DNA of 64,000 bases, from assembly GCA_958295665.1 (NCBI GenBank), contig OY282560.1, forward strand, positions 43,524,333 to 43,588,332, read 5' to 3'. A program made the translations under genes and the position numbers. This document shows, piece after piece, positions 37,265 through 50,320 of the stretch; position 1 is the stretch's first letter; the number at the start of each line of letters is the position of its first letter. A model generated the notes under the pieces. The model ran no database searches. It was not told the DNA's origin and saw only the letters and a list, made by a program, of their open reading frames with translations. This DNA comes from Tipula vernalis (lineage: Eukaryota; Arthropoda; Insecta; Diptera; Tipulidae).

Positions 37265-40200
37265 ATCATCGTTATTAGCGCCGCCTTATCGGTCGTATAA
37301 GATGAGTTTAGAAAAAATACCAATCGTCACGACGTTGTTACGTGCGGCCCGTGATGCAAATGATTATTTATTACAGGATTGTTTAAAACAAATTAAATCA
37401 AATGGAATCTCTAAGGAGGATTTAAATGCGGTCGATTTAAATGGACGTGTAAGTTTATTATGCTGAGAGACTGTTTTGTTTAAATAATACACATAAATTT
37501 ATTACTAATTTGCGTACATTTTTTTTTTTGTTTTTGTTTTAATTAATTGACGATTACTTAACCTAGATATAAATTATGTGTTGTGCATGAATACAATAGT
37601 TTCATTGTCAATAACAACAAATAAATAAAATTATTATTATTATTTATTTGTTATTATTAATTTCAATTGATTCACTGAGATATGCGTAAACTTGATAAAA
37701 AAAAAATTAATTATTATTGGGACGTTATTTATGGCTTCACGAATTACTAAACTATAGTAAATTAGTGTAGCGCTATTTTAGTTTTGCTAATAATTAATTA
37801 TTTACTATGCAATCAAAGTAATATTTAGTTGTGATCAAGGAAGCGAACGAAATTTATATTAACGTGACCCATGGCATCACGTTGTTTTTAATTTTCTTGT
37901 AAATACAACACCTATAAACTTTGTCAACTTACAAATTACAAATAACCTGGATTACCTGAAAATTAATAATTAGAAGTGGAAGAAAAAGTCTAAAATGATT
38001 TAACCTATAAGTAACTTTTACGTCATATCATCTAATCAATTTGCTCTGGAGAATTTCAAAACTTTTACGTTTGATTTCTGAAATTAGCATTGTACGTGCA
38101 GAATGGAGTAGTTATGAAATTATAAATTATGAGTAATTATAAATTTTGTATACGGTTTATTTGTTGTATTAACTTTTTAATTCTAATTCTGAGACATGAA
38201 CATATCTAACTGACCCGCTATTGTCTCAAAACGCCACCTCGCGTTACATTGCTAAATGGTTAAAATTGAACAAGTTCTTCCGGCGCAAACTAACCGATAA
38301 CCGAAAATCAGGCGACCTTCATGCTACTAAATCCTTTCTTCAGCAACAGTGATTAAAGTCATAAAGGTAGAAGATGAAATTCAACAAATTTAGAGTCATA
38401 TTTTAGCTTATGGACCTTTTGCTCGAAGAGTTCAGGAGAATCTTTTGGAGAGCAGAAGATCAGTTATATTGTAAAAAGCCTCTAAAAGATGGTGATCATA
38501 CGTCTTCTTTTGTACAGTAAAACCTTCGCCATTTCTGATTCTTTTCAGTTACCTCTTGCTACCCTTGAAGTAAGTTACCGGTCTTGCTAAAGTTCTTGCA
38601 ATTTTTAATACGAACAAATCAGCCGAAATTCTATAATATATCTTGGAGTAAAACCTTTTTGTGCACACTAATTGGATATACGGATGGAAGTGATTGTGGT
38701 TGTGCGAACACTTCACTGCCAATATCCAAACGATTATGTTATTTACTCAATATGCAATATGCATTTTAACAAATTTTTGACAGTGGGGATATTTGGATCA
38801 ACTTAAAAAAAAGGAAACTGGAAAATGTGTAACAAGAGTCGAGATTTAACAAATGATGCAATATTTTATTATTATTATTGTTTTAAACCGGGCCTGACAA
38901 AATCAATAGATCTTGTGTGCCTCTTCTTGAGCTAAGAGGAACTCTTAGCGGAAGAAATAAAAGATTATGCGGCTGTAAACACAAAAACCACAACTGTTCA
39001 AATTTCAATTTCTGTTTATTAAATGATCCAACATTCATTGTTTATAATAAATTAGTCCAGCCACAATTTGCTCTTCAGCGCAATCATATTCCCTTCGTTC
39101 CCTTACACAGGAAAAATCATTACCAGGGCATCTAGGGCATAGTAGGACGCTAATTAAACCATGAGGGACAAGATTCCAGGTGTGTTTATCTTCAAATTCT
39201 GAACCATACTTTCGATATATCATATAGACGTAATAAATACTAAAGGATTTGTTTGTCTTAATTTTTATTGTGCAAAATTTCAATGCACAAACAATTTTGA
39301 ATAAAGCTTTGGCAACTGTACTTTCTCCAGAATACAAATTTGATTTTAAAAGTTGCATTCAAATAAAAAGCTTAATAATTAATTTAATTTATTTAAAATT
39401 AAAAATATCTAACAAATTGTGTTATGTCGCAAACAATTTTGATCACGATAGTATATACAGGCCAATTTTTTACAAAACGGTCCTATATATTGGTAATTGA
39501 CCTTCTTCTAGAATCCGTAATGGACAAGCCAATGTTCACCATGAGATAAAATGAAGTAAGGCAGCAGGAACAACAAAGCCGATCACGTACCACTAGAAAT
39601 CAATTGAACAACTGGCAAAAATTAAAGCCACTCTCTAAAAAAAGACCAGGATGAAGGAGGAGCGATACAAAGCGAGAAAGCTAAGGAACCTCATACCTAA
39701 TGTTATTTTGGTTCAAAAACAAGAGAAGCTTTCTTATGCAGATATCCTCCGAAAAATGAATGATGATTCAAAGAATATAAAAGAGGGCCTAGCGGTCGAA
39801 TGCAAGAAATCACCATTGAATGCTGAAACTGGACAAAATCACAACCAAAGATGATATAATTTCAACAGGTACTAGAAAACAATTTGCACTTGGCAACCTA
39901 AAGAAATCAGTCATCACAAATATAAAAACGACGATAATTAGTGTATCGATGGACACAGCAAACAAGTCACTAGAAGCCGGGAAAGTCAAAACTGCACTAC
40001 AAGTCTTCCTTTATCATTAAAAGTTCACAATGTTGGGTCCATATTGCGGGTAGATAAAATTATAAAACAATGTGCTATAGACTTGTTGATCGGTTTTTTA
40101 TTATTACAAAAAAAGGTCATTAAAGTGGATTTACATAATTGTTTGACAGACTGCTGTGGAATGTAGTTTCAGAGAATAAAAATTTAGTCCAATAAATGTC

Positions 40201-43200
40201 TCTGGTGTCTAATCCTACTACAGGCGTCCAGAGTTTAACCTTCTAGCAAAAGATTGCAAAAATTACGACAAATCCAAAAATCTAAAAAACTGTAAGAAAG
40301 ACCCAACTGTATGATCTTACGGTCTGTGACCTGTCTTTGTACTTGTGGAACGATATGATTAGGGAGCTAAGATCTGCATTTGCAGAAGCGATTTGTTATT
40401 TAATTGATTGATGATCTCAAATGGAGAGTCTTCCAGAACGAAATTTTCTAGAAAAGTTTAAAAAGATGTCTACCTTTTGGTAAATACGGAACGGCTCCTT
40501 TGAAATGGAGGTTCGGAAAAGAAAGAACCTTACCTAGTTTGTTTGCTAGCCAATCGAATTTCAAGCTGTTGAAGAAAACTAATAGAGATATTTAGCCGAC
40601 CAACCATCAAGATATTTAAAAACAATTACAAATATAAAGAATCTCAATTAATCAATTTTTCACAATTTAAAGAAATTTTAAAGGATATTAAGAATTTAAG
40701 AATTTTTACAATTTTATGGCTATTTCTAGCATAAGCCGATTTGTTTTGACTAATCTGGTTTAATTTGTTAGCCAATCGAGTTTCTACCCGTAAACTTTGA
40801 AGAAAATTACAAATTTTAAATATTTAAATATATTAAAGCTTTACATTTTTTTAAGATTCAAGGATTTTTAACCAATTCATGAAATTTCAGACATTTTACT
40901 TAGCCGGCAAATTTTCGTCAAATAAATATTTTCCGTTTTAATTGGCTAATTTTATCTAACAAAAAGTAATCCAACTATGATACCTTTTGACCAATTATGA
41001 TGATGATTACCAGCTAAGAGTATTTTTGTGTTTTGTAACGGCTGCCAATTTATGAAAATTTTCAAGAAATTTTCAGACATTTCAAGGTATTTAAAAAAAA
41101 TTACAAATTTAAAGAATACCCAACCCATATTAATTAAATCTCCTCAATTTAAATAAGTTTTGAAGAATATTCACTCTAAGGCCAGAGAAATTGTCAAGAA
41201 TTTTAAAAATTGTTTAATTTAAAAATTTCAATTCTTTAAGATTTTCAAGAACTTTAAAAGTTTTAAAATTACTTTAGGGCTTTCAGTTTTGTAAAATTTC
41301 GTTTGAAATATTTAAAGAATTTTAAAAATTTTGAAGCAATTAAAAAGTTTTTTAATTCTAGGAAGTTTACATATTTCAGGATTTAAAGTCAGGACTACAA
41401 CATTCGAAACGTACGAAAATTAAAAATTAGAATAAGATTTAAATAAACCCAAACAAATGTTGGGATTGTTTAATCCCTCTCAAGGATTATTTAGTGCAAT
41501 TGTTGTTGTAAATGCCTCAATTAAATACGCTAAGAATTTTAAATAAAATTTTATTCAATATGTATCTCACTCGTTCCATCTGTGGTTTTGTTTCGTTTCG
41601 AATTTTTTTGGTATGAAACATAATAAATGGTTCGCTACTCGTTGGTACATTTCGGTTAATTTTGATTTTATTTTATTCTTGATTTTCTTTACCATTAGTT
41701 CAATACCTATTTGTGTATAATTAAGTTTCATAAAAAATTTGACAACCGACTTTTTCACTAAAATTATGAATTTACAATCAGGTAATTTAATTTGGATTAA
41801 AATTTGTATAATAATTTATCGAAATTATATTTTCACAAATATATTTTATTTACTTAAACTATTTTTATAAAATATGAGACTTACCCCCAAACTTTTATCT
41901 GCCAAAAAATAAAAAAATAAAAAATATTAATTTATAACTGACAAAATATACAAATACAAAATTTAAAAATTGACATTTATAGAAATTTACCATCCTTGGA
42001 TATTTTTTTGAAAGCGATGCCCTTTATAGGTATAATTTTTTTGTTTGGGAGTGAAAGATTTCTCATTCCATGAGAAGGAAGAGTTATTTATTTATTTATT
42101 TAAGTAAAGAAATCAATTTTATCATTAACAGTTATGATTTCATATAACAAAAAATAATCACCCATTATTAAAATTTAAATCTAATATAAAACAAAACAAG
42201 AAATTTAGAAAATATTAAAATTAAGTCAAAATTTAAAAAATAGCGTTTTCAAATTTTTTTTTTAAATTATTTGAAATTGATTTTGCTAATCTTTTGATTG
42301 GTCTGTTATCGCCATAATTGGAGGAATGATAAGCGAGCCACATTTTTATAAAAAGGTACGTTGTAGCCATATTCCCGGCCAGTTTTTTTTTACAGGAGTA
42401 TCAAAAACTTTTTTGTATGCTTTAAATTCTTTTGATGTGTACATCATGGTAAAGATTCCAGACGATTACAGCATATTCCACTTGAGATCTTATATAAGCG
42501 AAATATAGTGTAAATAAAGTTTGTATATCCTTGAATTCCTCAGTTCATCGTTTGACAAAGCCAAAGATAGAATTTGCTTTAGCAATACAGTTATCGATGT
42601 GCCTGTTAATAAAACAAACGTTTCCGACGAAGGTAACCCCTAAATCAGTAATTACTCTTTGAACTACATTGTCATTGATGTTGTCCTTTTACGATGAAGA
42701 CATAATTGCGTACTTCTTCAGGTTTAAGTGTAATGAGTTTTGACCGCACCACTCACTAAGTCATTTTGCAATTTGTCAGGGTCACACATTTGTTCAATCG
42801 TACGAAAAATTCAAACAATAATTAATGCAAACAATAAAAACCCAGGGTCCAATATGTGATCCTTGAGGAACACCAAATATCACTTTGATAACTTTGGATT
42901 TCTTATTGCCAATTATTACATATTGTAGACGGTTTGTTAAGTATGACTGGAACCAATTAATGTATAATGAAAATCCAAACTGAAATAGGTACTAATGAAA
43001 ATCCAAATTGAAATAGGCTTTGGAGTGCTTTATGATCCGTATAAGCTACGTCTGCTTGATGATGTTGGTCAAAAATTAGTACACGCGCTCTGTTAATTTT
43101 GTCTGGCATGTCATGATATCAATTTTGCTCTATGTTCAGATATTTTAGTTGTAATTTGCCTCTCTCCCAATTACAACGCACATATTAAATATATTGTACG

Positions 43201-46200
43201 AGTAATTCTTTCCTTATTTTGGATTGGCGCCTGAATATACTTACCTTGCTGATCAGTGCTTTGTAATTGGAAATCAATAAAATAAATATCAACAATGTTT
43301 TTCTATCTCCTTTATTACTTGGCTGGTGAATTCAACTAGGTTAGTAGATGTAGGCCTACCAGACAAAAACCCATGCTGATTGATAGATATACGACTTATT
43401 AATGTTAATTTAAAAGCATTGCATACAGCTAGTTTAAATAATTTAGGGACCCGACTAATGATGAAGTTGATATTCCTATGTAACATGTGACGACATCCCG
43501 TTTACCTAATTTAAAAATTGGAATTAACTTAGCGATTTCCCTTTTTTCGGGAAATACAGCAGAGGATAAGAAATGATTGAACAGTTTGCACAACGGATTT
43601 ACCAAAGACATTTATCTGATTAGTCCAAAAATTTGAAAATATATTTAAACGTATTCTTCGAAATTTAAATGAATAGTAAGGAGAGTATATTGACCTATAG
43701 AAACATAGAAAATGCAATTCTACCCCCATTTTAACCTCACGTTGTACTTTAGAAGAAAAGGCTATTTACGTGTCCAAATTTTTAAGTGTTCGGAGATATG
43801 GAACCATTTTTTGAACCTCTCCAGCACTCCAACCTCTTACAGCCCTAATCTTGTGGATAATTTTTTTTAATGAGTGAATTGAAATCCTCTTATGATAAAT
43901 TCTAGTTTTGGCTTCCTTGATACATATTTTTGAGTTTTTAGGACCTAAAAATCCTAAGCCTAGTAACCAATATTAACGTTTCTTTGGAGTTTGAGGTGCT
44001 AATATTGTTGAAGGTCATATTGTCAGAGTACCCCTTGATTTCACGTTTAGACCTAAAGTATTTCCAGTTAAGTTATACAATCACAACAGCGAACATAGAA
44101 ATCTCACGAAAATTTAAGTGAAAGTCTTCATGATTGGGGGTTCGGAACTTGGATTATTTTTATTTTATTTCATGATATATATTTTGTTATGTGTAAAAGG
44201 GTATCTTGCTTAGTTTTTAACGAACACTCTACAACGAACCAATAACCAATTACAACTAACACCTGACAGACAGTATTGAGACCAATTTAAGATTAATTAT
44301 TTAAAAATTATTTTCGAAAATTTAAAACATTTTTTAAGCTTCGCTTCTCTAATTTTTCTTTTCAGACGGCATTATCCTACGTATGCTCAACAAGTTTAAC
44401 AAATATTTTAGATGAACTACTGCGAATTAAAGACATCGATGTTAATAAACCTGATAATGAAGGAAACACACCGCTACATTTTGCAGCCCAGGCAGGTAAT
44501 TAAAAATTACAAACATTATAACACTTGCTTGTATTATGTGCTCTGATACACTAAATCATATTATTCACACATGAAACATAAACTACTGCAATATTTTACT
44601 ATAAAACACACCACGTTAGTTAAAAACGGAAAATTTGACACGAGATTCTAAGAAAAATTATATATTGTGATATATAAATAAATATACAATTTTCCAATTT
44701 TTCGCTTTACGTAATAACAGTTCTAGTTTTTTAACCTTTGTCTGTTTGTACAAAATTAGCATTTACGAGAACGTAACTCGCAATATAGTTTAAAATTGCA
44801 TAAAGTAAATTTTTTTAGATTTTTACACATGTTATGTGAATTATGCTGATTGAATATGTTAGGTGCCATTAAAATTATATTACATTCGTGTTTGTAATTA
44901 GATTTAGTTTAAAAACAAAAATGAAAAACTATGTATATGTACATAATAGTTACAACAACTATTTTAGGTACAATGAAAAACTCAACATGCAAGATTCACG
45001 AAAAAAGCATGAGTGTCGTTCGTTAACTTGGATTCAAACCAAATTTGGAAATGTACGTAAGTTTGGGTATGGTTTACAAATTAAGTTGGGTGGAATTTTA
45101 ATTTTAATTAATTTGATGTCTCAAGAATACTAATGCGATATAGGGAGATTTACATTAATTTTAATTATTAAGAAATTTGTATTGTGTCAATAAAATAGTT
45201 TCTTTCATCTTACCAGGTCGTTATGTTTTTAACAAATATAAGTATTGTTATTTGTTTATTATTGGTGGCATATTTTACCTAGGTTAAGACATTTTCATCT
45301 TTCCTTCGATATCACTATAGCCTCAGGCGTACATAAGGGCGACTGCCTTCAAAGAAGCGTTTTCAAAAAATCGTAATTATTTAAATGACCGAATGACTGA
45401 AAACATAGCAGCTTTTAGGATGACTAGATATCGAGCGCCGGCAACAGTCTCTAATGCTGAAAACGGTGAAATGCAGCAGATTTTGGATTCAGCAAGTGGC
45501 GGGCGATTTTTGGGATGCTCGCTCATAAGGTGGAGGAGAACTTTCTATATACCAGGAAGATCAGTATACCATCTTTAAAAGATGGAATCAATAATTATAC
45601 ATCAGCCCAGGAAAAGGCCGACCTCATTGACACAAAATTGTCAGCAATTCTAACCTCCCTGACCATTTGTTAACACCTTCTGTTGTACCGTATGCTACCT
45701 CACCAATGTGTCGTTTAAAATTCAGGCTTAGTGTAGTTGCAAAAGTTCTTGCAGACATTGATGCCAACAAATCAACCGATTCTGACAGTATTCCCGCAGT
45801 TGTTCTCAAAAACTGCAAATCTTTGGCTAAACCAATATCTATGCTGTTCCACTGATCTTTAATTCTTGTCATTTTTCAGTGCCAATAAGGACAGTAAATC
45901 TAATCCTTCGAGTTACCGGCCAATAGCTATTGCGTCGGTGCTTTCTAAGGTTCTAGAAATGAGGTTTTCACCGGTAGAAATGATAAATATGCACCATCTT
46001 TTGAGATTGGCTATTATATGTAGTGTGAGCAACTCCGACTCTGTTAAACCGATCAAACTAAATAAGGCAACGTTGAGTGCAGTTAGGTGCCTCGGTTATT
46101 TACGATTATGGAATTTTTATTTTAATTCATCGAAACCACTGGAAATTTTCAAGGCATATATCACACCCAGATTGAAATAAAATTCACATATCTGGGCGGG

Positions 46201-49200
46201 TGTTCCGAAGATTAACCCGACTGCACACGACCGATTTCAGAACCGAGTATGTCGTATGATTTTGGGCTCCCTCTCTTTCACTCAGATGGAATATAATCGT
46301 CTTATGTATGTTCTACAAATATTTTCAGGGCAAGCGTTCGACGGAACTCTATGAAATTACGACTGGACTGTCCAGGCCAACACGTACATTAAAATGATCA
46401 GTTCACAGGTATAACATGGAACTAAAATTTGCATAGACCAACAAGTTTTAAAACTCTTTCTTTCTTTACAGTATGCGTTTGTGTAACGGCAAACAGTTTA
46501 TAGAAATTCCAGTGGAAAAATACCGCTTTAGAATAATAACAATTCAGCTACCCGATGAAAACTTAAGAATTTAGACGTCTTTCCTTATTCTAACAGGTGA
46601 AGTCTGCAATTAAGCAACGTTCAACTTGAGCTTGGTATACTGATTACGTACTCCTCAGGTACCGGTGGTACCACTGTTATATTATTTTCTTTCCTATTAA
46701 CCTCCATTTAACTAATCCTTTAGAACTTTCTCATACAAAATAAACTCGACATATAGTCAATTTATCAAAAAGTAGCACCATTTTCGTATTTCTTAACATT
46801 TCCGTTTCGAGAGAGCGAGTAGAAGTACGCAAACTGTTTTATGAAAATAAATCCTCGGTTGTTTGCACCCAAAGAGCAAACGACATACTCGGCAATCAAA
46901 ATATCATTATGTTAAAGCGCCGAATGGAAGAACACAGAGGTGGTAATCTTCAGCACATTTCTTCTAATTGGTGCTGTTACAAATCCAAAGCACAGCGGCA
47001 ATGTGCGTGGAGATGTAAGTGAAAATGCGATAACATCAACAAGAAAAAATCCATCGCAATCGATTTATTCGCACAAATTTGCATCCAATTTTAAAGTGCG
47101 ATTTGAAATTGTACGAATACAAAATTCCAATAACGCGCAACGTTGCGTGGGCAGGTCATATCGACATTCGATGATATCATGTGGCCACGCATATCTGAAA
47201 AGCAAGATGTACTTTAATCGTCCACAGTCTCTTGCTGATCTGAAAACCAACATTCGACCAGAAATTGTTAAAATTTCAAAATGTAACCATGCGCAATAAA
47301 ATATATCAACCGTAATTTTGAATAATTTTTTTTTTAGTTACTGTAATAATAATAATAAATGAGACCCACCCTACATTAGCTTTATTAAGTGTTACATAAT
47401 ACATTTACCTGTACGCGGTAAACGCTGAAAAATTACCGGATTCAAAGTTTGATTCTTTAACTGCGCATGGTCGATAAGTATACAATCTTGGAATAAAAAT
47501 CACATACTGACATGTTTAGTAGGTCTGATTAACGCCCGATAAAAGCTCGACAAGCCTAATGTGCAAATCGCTGATTCTTTCGTCCATAATATTTCTTTCA
47601 ACGAACCTTCAAAATTTCGTTCCCATCAGAATAAATTTAAGGACAATAAATCTAAAGTACGAACAAAACAATGTAACATGATAATGGATGTCTAAAATTC
47701 TTCCTGTTTCCCTGATTGTTGAAATACAAATTATTTTATTATTGTATTTGACGGTTTCACTTATATGGAAGGGGGAGATCATTAAAACGTGCAAATCCCA
47801 AAACACCGACAACAAACGAGAAAACTCTCCAACGTACTTAAAGTAAATTCTAATTACATAAGCAAACATGTAATATAATTTTGACCCAAAAACGAACGAA
47901 TGAATTAGAAAAAATTTGTACAAAAATATAAATACATAATTAGATGACGTACGTAGCCATTTGGTTTATTAGGTTCAACGGCAGTAACAAGTACACAACA
48001 TATTATTATGACGGTTGAATTCTAAAAATAAAAATAAAAGTTAAGAATTTCATGCAATTTTCTTTTTACACATTTTTCAGGAATTTTTGACGTCATAAAT
48101 ATGTTATTAACTCGATGTCATCTCATAAAAGTTGATGCTAAAAATAATCTTGGATTTACTCCATTAATGAAGGCCGCACTGCAGGGACGTACAAAATGTG
48201 CAAAATTACTGCTTTTTGCTGGTAAATATACAACTAACTAATATTAACACAAAGAAAATGTAAAATTATTAAAAAAAAAAAAAAATTATTTAATTTTCGG
48301 ATAGGGGCATCACCATCTGAAGTTGATATGGGACGAGGATTGCGTGCGGAACAGTGGGCCCGATTTTGTGGCCGTTACTCATGCGCCGAAATGATAGAAA
48401 AATGTGCACGTTCTCGGCTTCTCGAGAAAACCTCATCATGCCGATGGCCGCACGAATCTACCAACAACAACAATAATAATAATAATAATACTAACAGTAG
48501 CTTGAATGAGAAACCATTATTGCAGAGATCAAAAACAAATCCGGCAACAACATCGTCACCCGAATCACAATCATCACCACAATCGCCTGTAATTAGTAAA
48601 TCACAAATTGTTAGTAAAAGTTCTAGTTTTCGATCGAAATTTCGTAAAGTATTGCCATTCGGATTGTCACGCGAAAAGTCGAAAACAAAGCCAACGTTAG
48701 ATTGTAATACCGATTTAGTAACATATTTAACGGCTGCGGCACTGTGTGCCAGTGGACCAGCTCTTCCGTCGAATGGAAGTGTAAAAATTATTAAAAGTAT
48801 TTTACGTCCGCTTGAGGTGCCAAAGTAAGTAACTGCTTAATATTTGATTTTAATTTCTAAATACATGTTATGATAATATCTATCAATAGAGTGTTGGTTA
48901 CCGATGAGAACCGCCAAGGTTTTGTAGCTGAATTAATAAAACGATTGAAACACACGACAAAGGAAGAAGAAATCCCATTCTCGGATATAAATAAAAATTT
49001 CTTAACATTAAGTAATGAATTTGTAATTGAGTTTTTTTTTTTTTTTTGCCTTACTTCCGTATTTGCTCTGAATATGTGTGCTTACCGATCAGGTATGAAG
49101 TAAACGCAATCGTTGAAGCTATTTTATGTAGATTTAAGCAATTTTGCGTTTTAGATTTTGTCTTTAATAAAATAGGCATACATATCAGCAATTTTAAAAT

Positions 49201-49767
49201 TAATCAAATGCGTTCGCTTTAGTACACTTTTGTCCAGTTCGTTTAATTTCTAAGCTGTTTATTGCTTTCTCAGTTGCTGTATTCGGCTTTATATTTCCCG
49301 TAGATTTTGATTATTCCCGCTTAATGTCAAAAAATAAACTTGTATGATGTCACGGAATTTCCGTTTTAGAAGATGTCATAAATTCATTTGAATTCGTAAA
49401 TTTACAATGCCAAAAGTAAGTGGTTTTCCAAAATATTCGAAATTCATAGGGCTTCGAAAGGCATTCTCATTGATTGAATATTTACTAATTTTTCTATTTA
49501 ATTAAAGGCTCTCCTGCATGCAATAAGTACGTTCAATACACCTTTTTGGTGGTCTTACGAACGATTAATAGCACTTTCGAGAATTTCTTATATCGCATAT
49601 TTTATGTATATACGTATTAATTCACAAATTTATAAGTTTTGTTTTCTTCCATTTACAGATTAGAAGTAACACCGGCAAATAATCAAGCACTTATCAAAAA
49701 ATATGAAGCACGTTACTCGGCCGAATCCGATGTGGTCGATTCAAAACATCGAAAACATAAGTTGTGA
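37265..49767 (+). CDS. ANKRD33/33B-like ankyrin-repeat protein, five coding exons
   Basis: Exons: 37265-37448 (acceptor CAG; ATG at 37302 after a 37-nt leader), 44366-44495, 48081-48221, 48305-48824 and 49659-49767 (TGA). All introns are GT-AG and all phases agree, giving 348 residues. Residues about 45-180 form three to four ankyrin repeats: 'DLNGRTALSYVCSTSLTNIL', 'DNEGNTPLHFAAQAGIFDVI', 'NNLGFTPLMKAALQGRTKCA' and 'AGASPSEVDMGRGLRAEQWA'. The last, followed by 'RFCGRYSCAEMIEKC', is the hallmark I know from ANKRD33-type proteins. The remainder is Asn/Ser-rich and probably disordered (an AAC/AAT repeat encodes poly-Asn at 48463-48490), with basic patches. It is probably a cytosolic or nuclear adaptor; the vertebrate relative acts as a photoreceptor transcriptional cofactor, so any such role is inference. 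An AATAAA lies at 49770. Introns 1 and 2 carry transposon relics. A second possible 3' exon lies at 48890. Confidence 0.9.
38580..39360. other. Intron 1 segment with doubtful LINE traces
   Basis: A plus-strand 'IGYTDGSDCGCANTSLPISK' at about 38668-38730 resembles the start of a LINE RNase H (Y-T-D-G-S). The minus strand at about 39160-39060 has a C-P-R-C cluster like a LINE C-terminal zinc motif. The strands disagree, so no element is asserted. Confidence 0.25.
39590..40020 (+). mobile_element. LINE ORF1 (gag-like) remnant in intron 1
   Basis: The plus-strand frames 39651-39854 and 39820-40020 read 'NVILVQKQEKLSYADILRKM', then 'GLAVECKKSPLNAETG' and, after a frame step, 'DIISTGTRKQFALGNLKKSV'. 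This follows the pattern of I/R1/Jockey-type ORF1 proteins (A-V-L-V-K-P-x-x-x-x-S-Y-A-D-I-L, followed by a region ending L-L-E-x-G). It is a single degraded domain, with no zinc knuckles seen after it. Confidence 0.6.
40560..41410. repeat. Low-complexity AAGAATTTTAAA-type field
   Basis: Highly AT-rich sequence composed of recurring words such as AAGAATTTTAAAAATT, TTCAAGAA and ACAAATTTAAAGAAT. There are no coding features. Composition is similar to 6520-6900 and 17380-17960. Confidence 0.6.
42290..43740 (-). mobile_element. Jockey/CR1-like LINE reverse-transcriptase relic in intron 1
   Basis: Read from 43740 downward. First comes 'SLVNPLCKLFNHFLSSAVFPEKREIAKLIPIFKLGKRDVV' territory (43620-43490, RT domain 1), then 'VPKLFKLAVCNAFKLTLI' and 'ISINQHGFLSGRPTSTNL' (43450-43340, the QHGF motif). 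'VPQGSHIGPWVF' (about 42872-42838) is motif B. Further on are 'WCGQNSLHLNLKKYAIMSS' and 'DLGVTFVGNVCFINRHIDNC' (42760-42590), and a C-terminal part ('LYISLIRSQVEYAVIVWN') near 42500. Motif A is destroyed and the Y/FADD catalytic box is not readable. It is a dead, 5'-truncated copy inserted antisense to the host gene. Confidence 0.85.
45340..46430 (+). mobile_element. LINE ORF2 relic in intron 2, RT core deleted
   Basis: In shifting plus-strand frames: a pre-RT linker ('TSAQEKADLIDTKLSAILTS' near 45600-45660), 'KVLADIDANKSTDSDSIPAV' and 'VLKNCKSLAKPISMLF' (45740-45855), RT domain 1 ('SNPSSYRPIAIASVLSKVLE' near 45898-45957), then directly the post-catalytic thumb ('VRCLGYLRLWNFYFNSSKPL', 46084-46143; 'IFKAYITPRLK...WAGVPK', 46146-46210). 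The palm with the catalytic Asp residues is missing. It belongs to the Jockey/I-like groups. Confidence 0.8.
46780..47300 (+). mobile_element. mariner-related transposase relic in intron 2
   Basis: The plus strand reads 'FRERVEVRKLFYENKSSVVC' and 'TQRA' at about 46803-46880 (N-terminal HTH as in transposases with E-R-V-x-I-V-x-L-F-Y). Then come 'TRKNPSQSI' near 47030-47070 and, after loss of the DDE core, 'HAYLKSKMYFNRPQSLADLK' followed by 'TNIRPEIVKIS' (47190-47278, the C-terminal region after the last catalytic residue). The layout matches mariner-like transposases often misannotated as host genes. It is internally deleted and frameshifted. Confidence 0.65.
48890..49103 (+). other. Candidate alternative 3' exon of the ankyrin gene
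   Basis: After the donor at 48825, a short intron ending ATCAATAG leads to 48890. The phase fits exactly (CCA AA | A GTG TTG): reading on gives 'KVLVTDENRQGFVAELIKRL' and then 'IPFSDINKNFLTLSNEFVIE', stopping at 49103. The start parallels the constitutive last exon ('KLEVTPANNQALIKKYEARY'). It could be an alternative terminal exon. A donor-like GTAATT at 49023 would allow internal use, but splicing from there to 49659 meets a stop within eight codons. The pyrimidine tract is weak, which lowers confidence. Confidence 0.4.
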
Positions 49768-50320
49768 TTAATAAAATTTTGGTACATAAGTTAAAAATAA
49801 ATTTTAAAAAGCAACAACAAATAACTGATTACATTTTAAGTAACCTTTTTAAAATTATACATAGATTCATAACAATTTTTTAAAATCTAGTTTTGTATAT
49901 TAATTCTTCAAGTGCCATTTCTTAAATTATATAATAAATCAGAGCCAATAATTTCTAACGCCTTAAGACTCTGCCTATTTTTACTTTTATTTTACCGAAC
50001 CGAGCAATAAAACTTAATAATATACAAATTTAGAATTAGAGCATTTCAAAACAAACACCAAATTAAAGCATTAACACTACAATATTAATGATATAAAATA
50101 TATTATTCTCTGTACCAGTATTTTAAATCTTCTATCTTTATTTATTTAAAATAAACTGCATGAAACTTTTAATTTTAACTTCTTACGTTTTATTTATAAA
50201 TTTAAATTAAAAATTTTATATATAAATAAAATAAAAAATTCAGTACATAATAAAAAATATATGTATATCGAATTCAAATAAAATATGAATTATATTTAAA
50301 TTATATCTATGTTTAATTAT
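49768..50320. other. Convergent 3' intergenic region
   Basis: Very AT-rich, 553 bp between the stop codons of two genes that converge. It contains AATAAA signals for the + gene (49770 and further ones) and TTTATT words serving the - gene (for example around 50149). No other feature was seen. Confidence 0.6.

Noticed and set aside
38580..39360. YTDGS-like and CxxC-like motifs suggesting another LINE
   Set aside because: The motifs lie on opposite strands and are isolated; kept only as a low-confidence note.
47609..47923. 104-residue minus-strand open frame in intron 2
   Set aside because: AT-driven Phe/Tyr/Ile-rich translation with no recognisable family.
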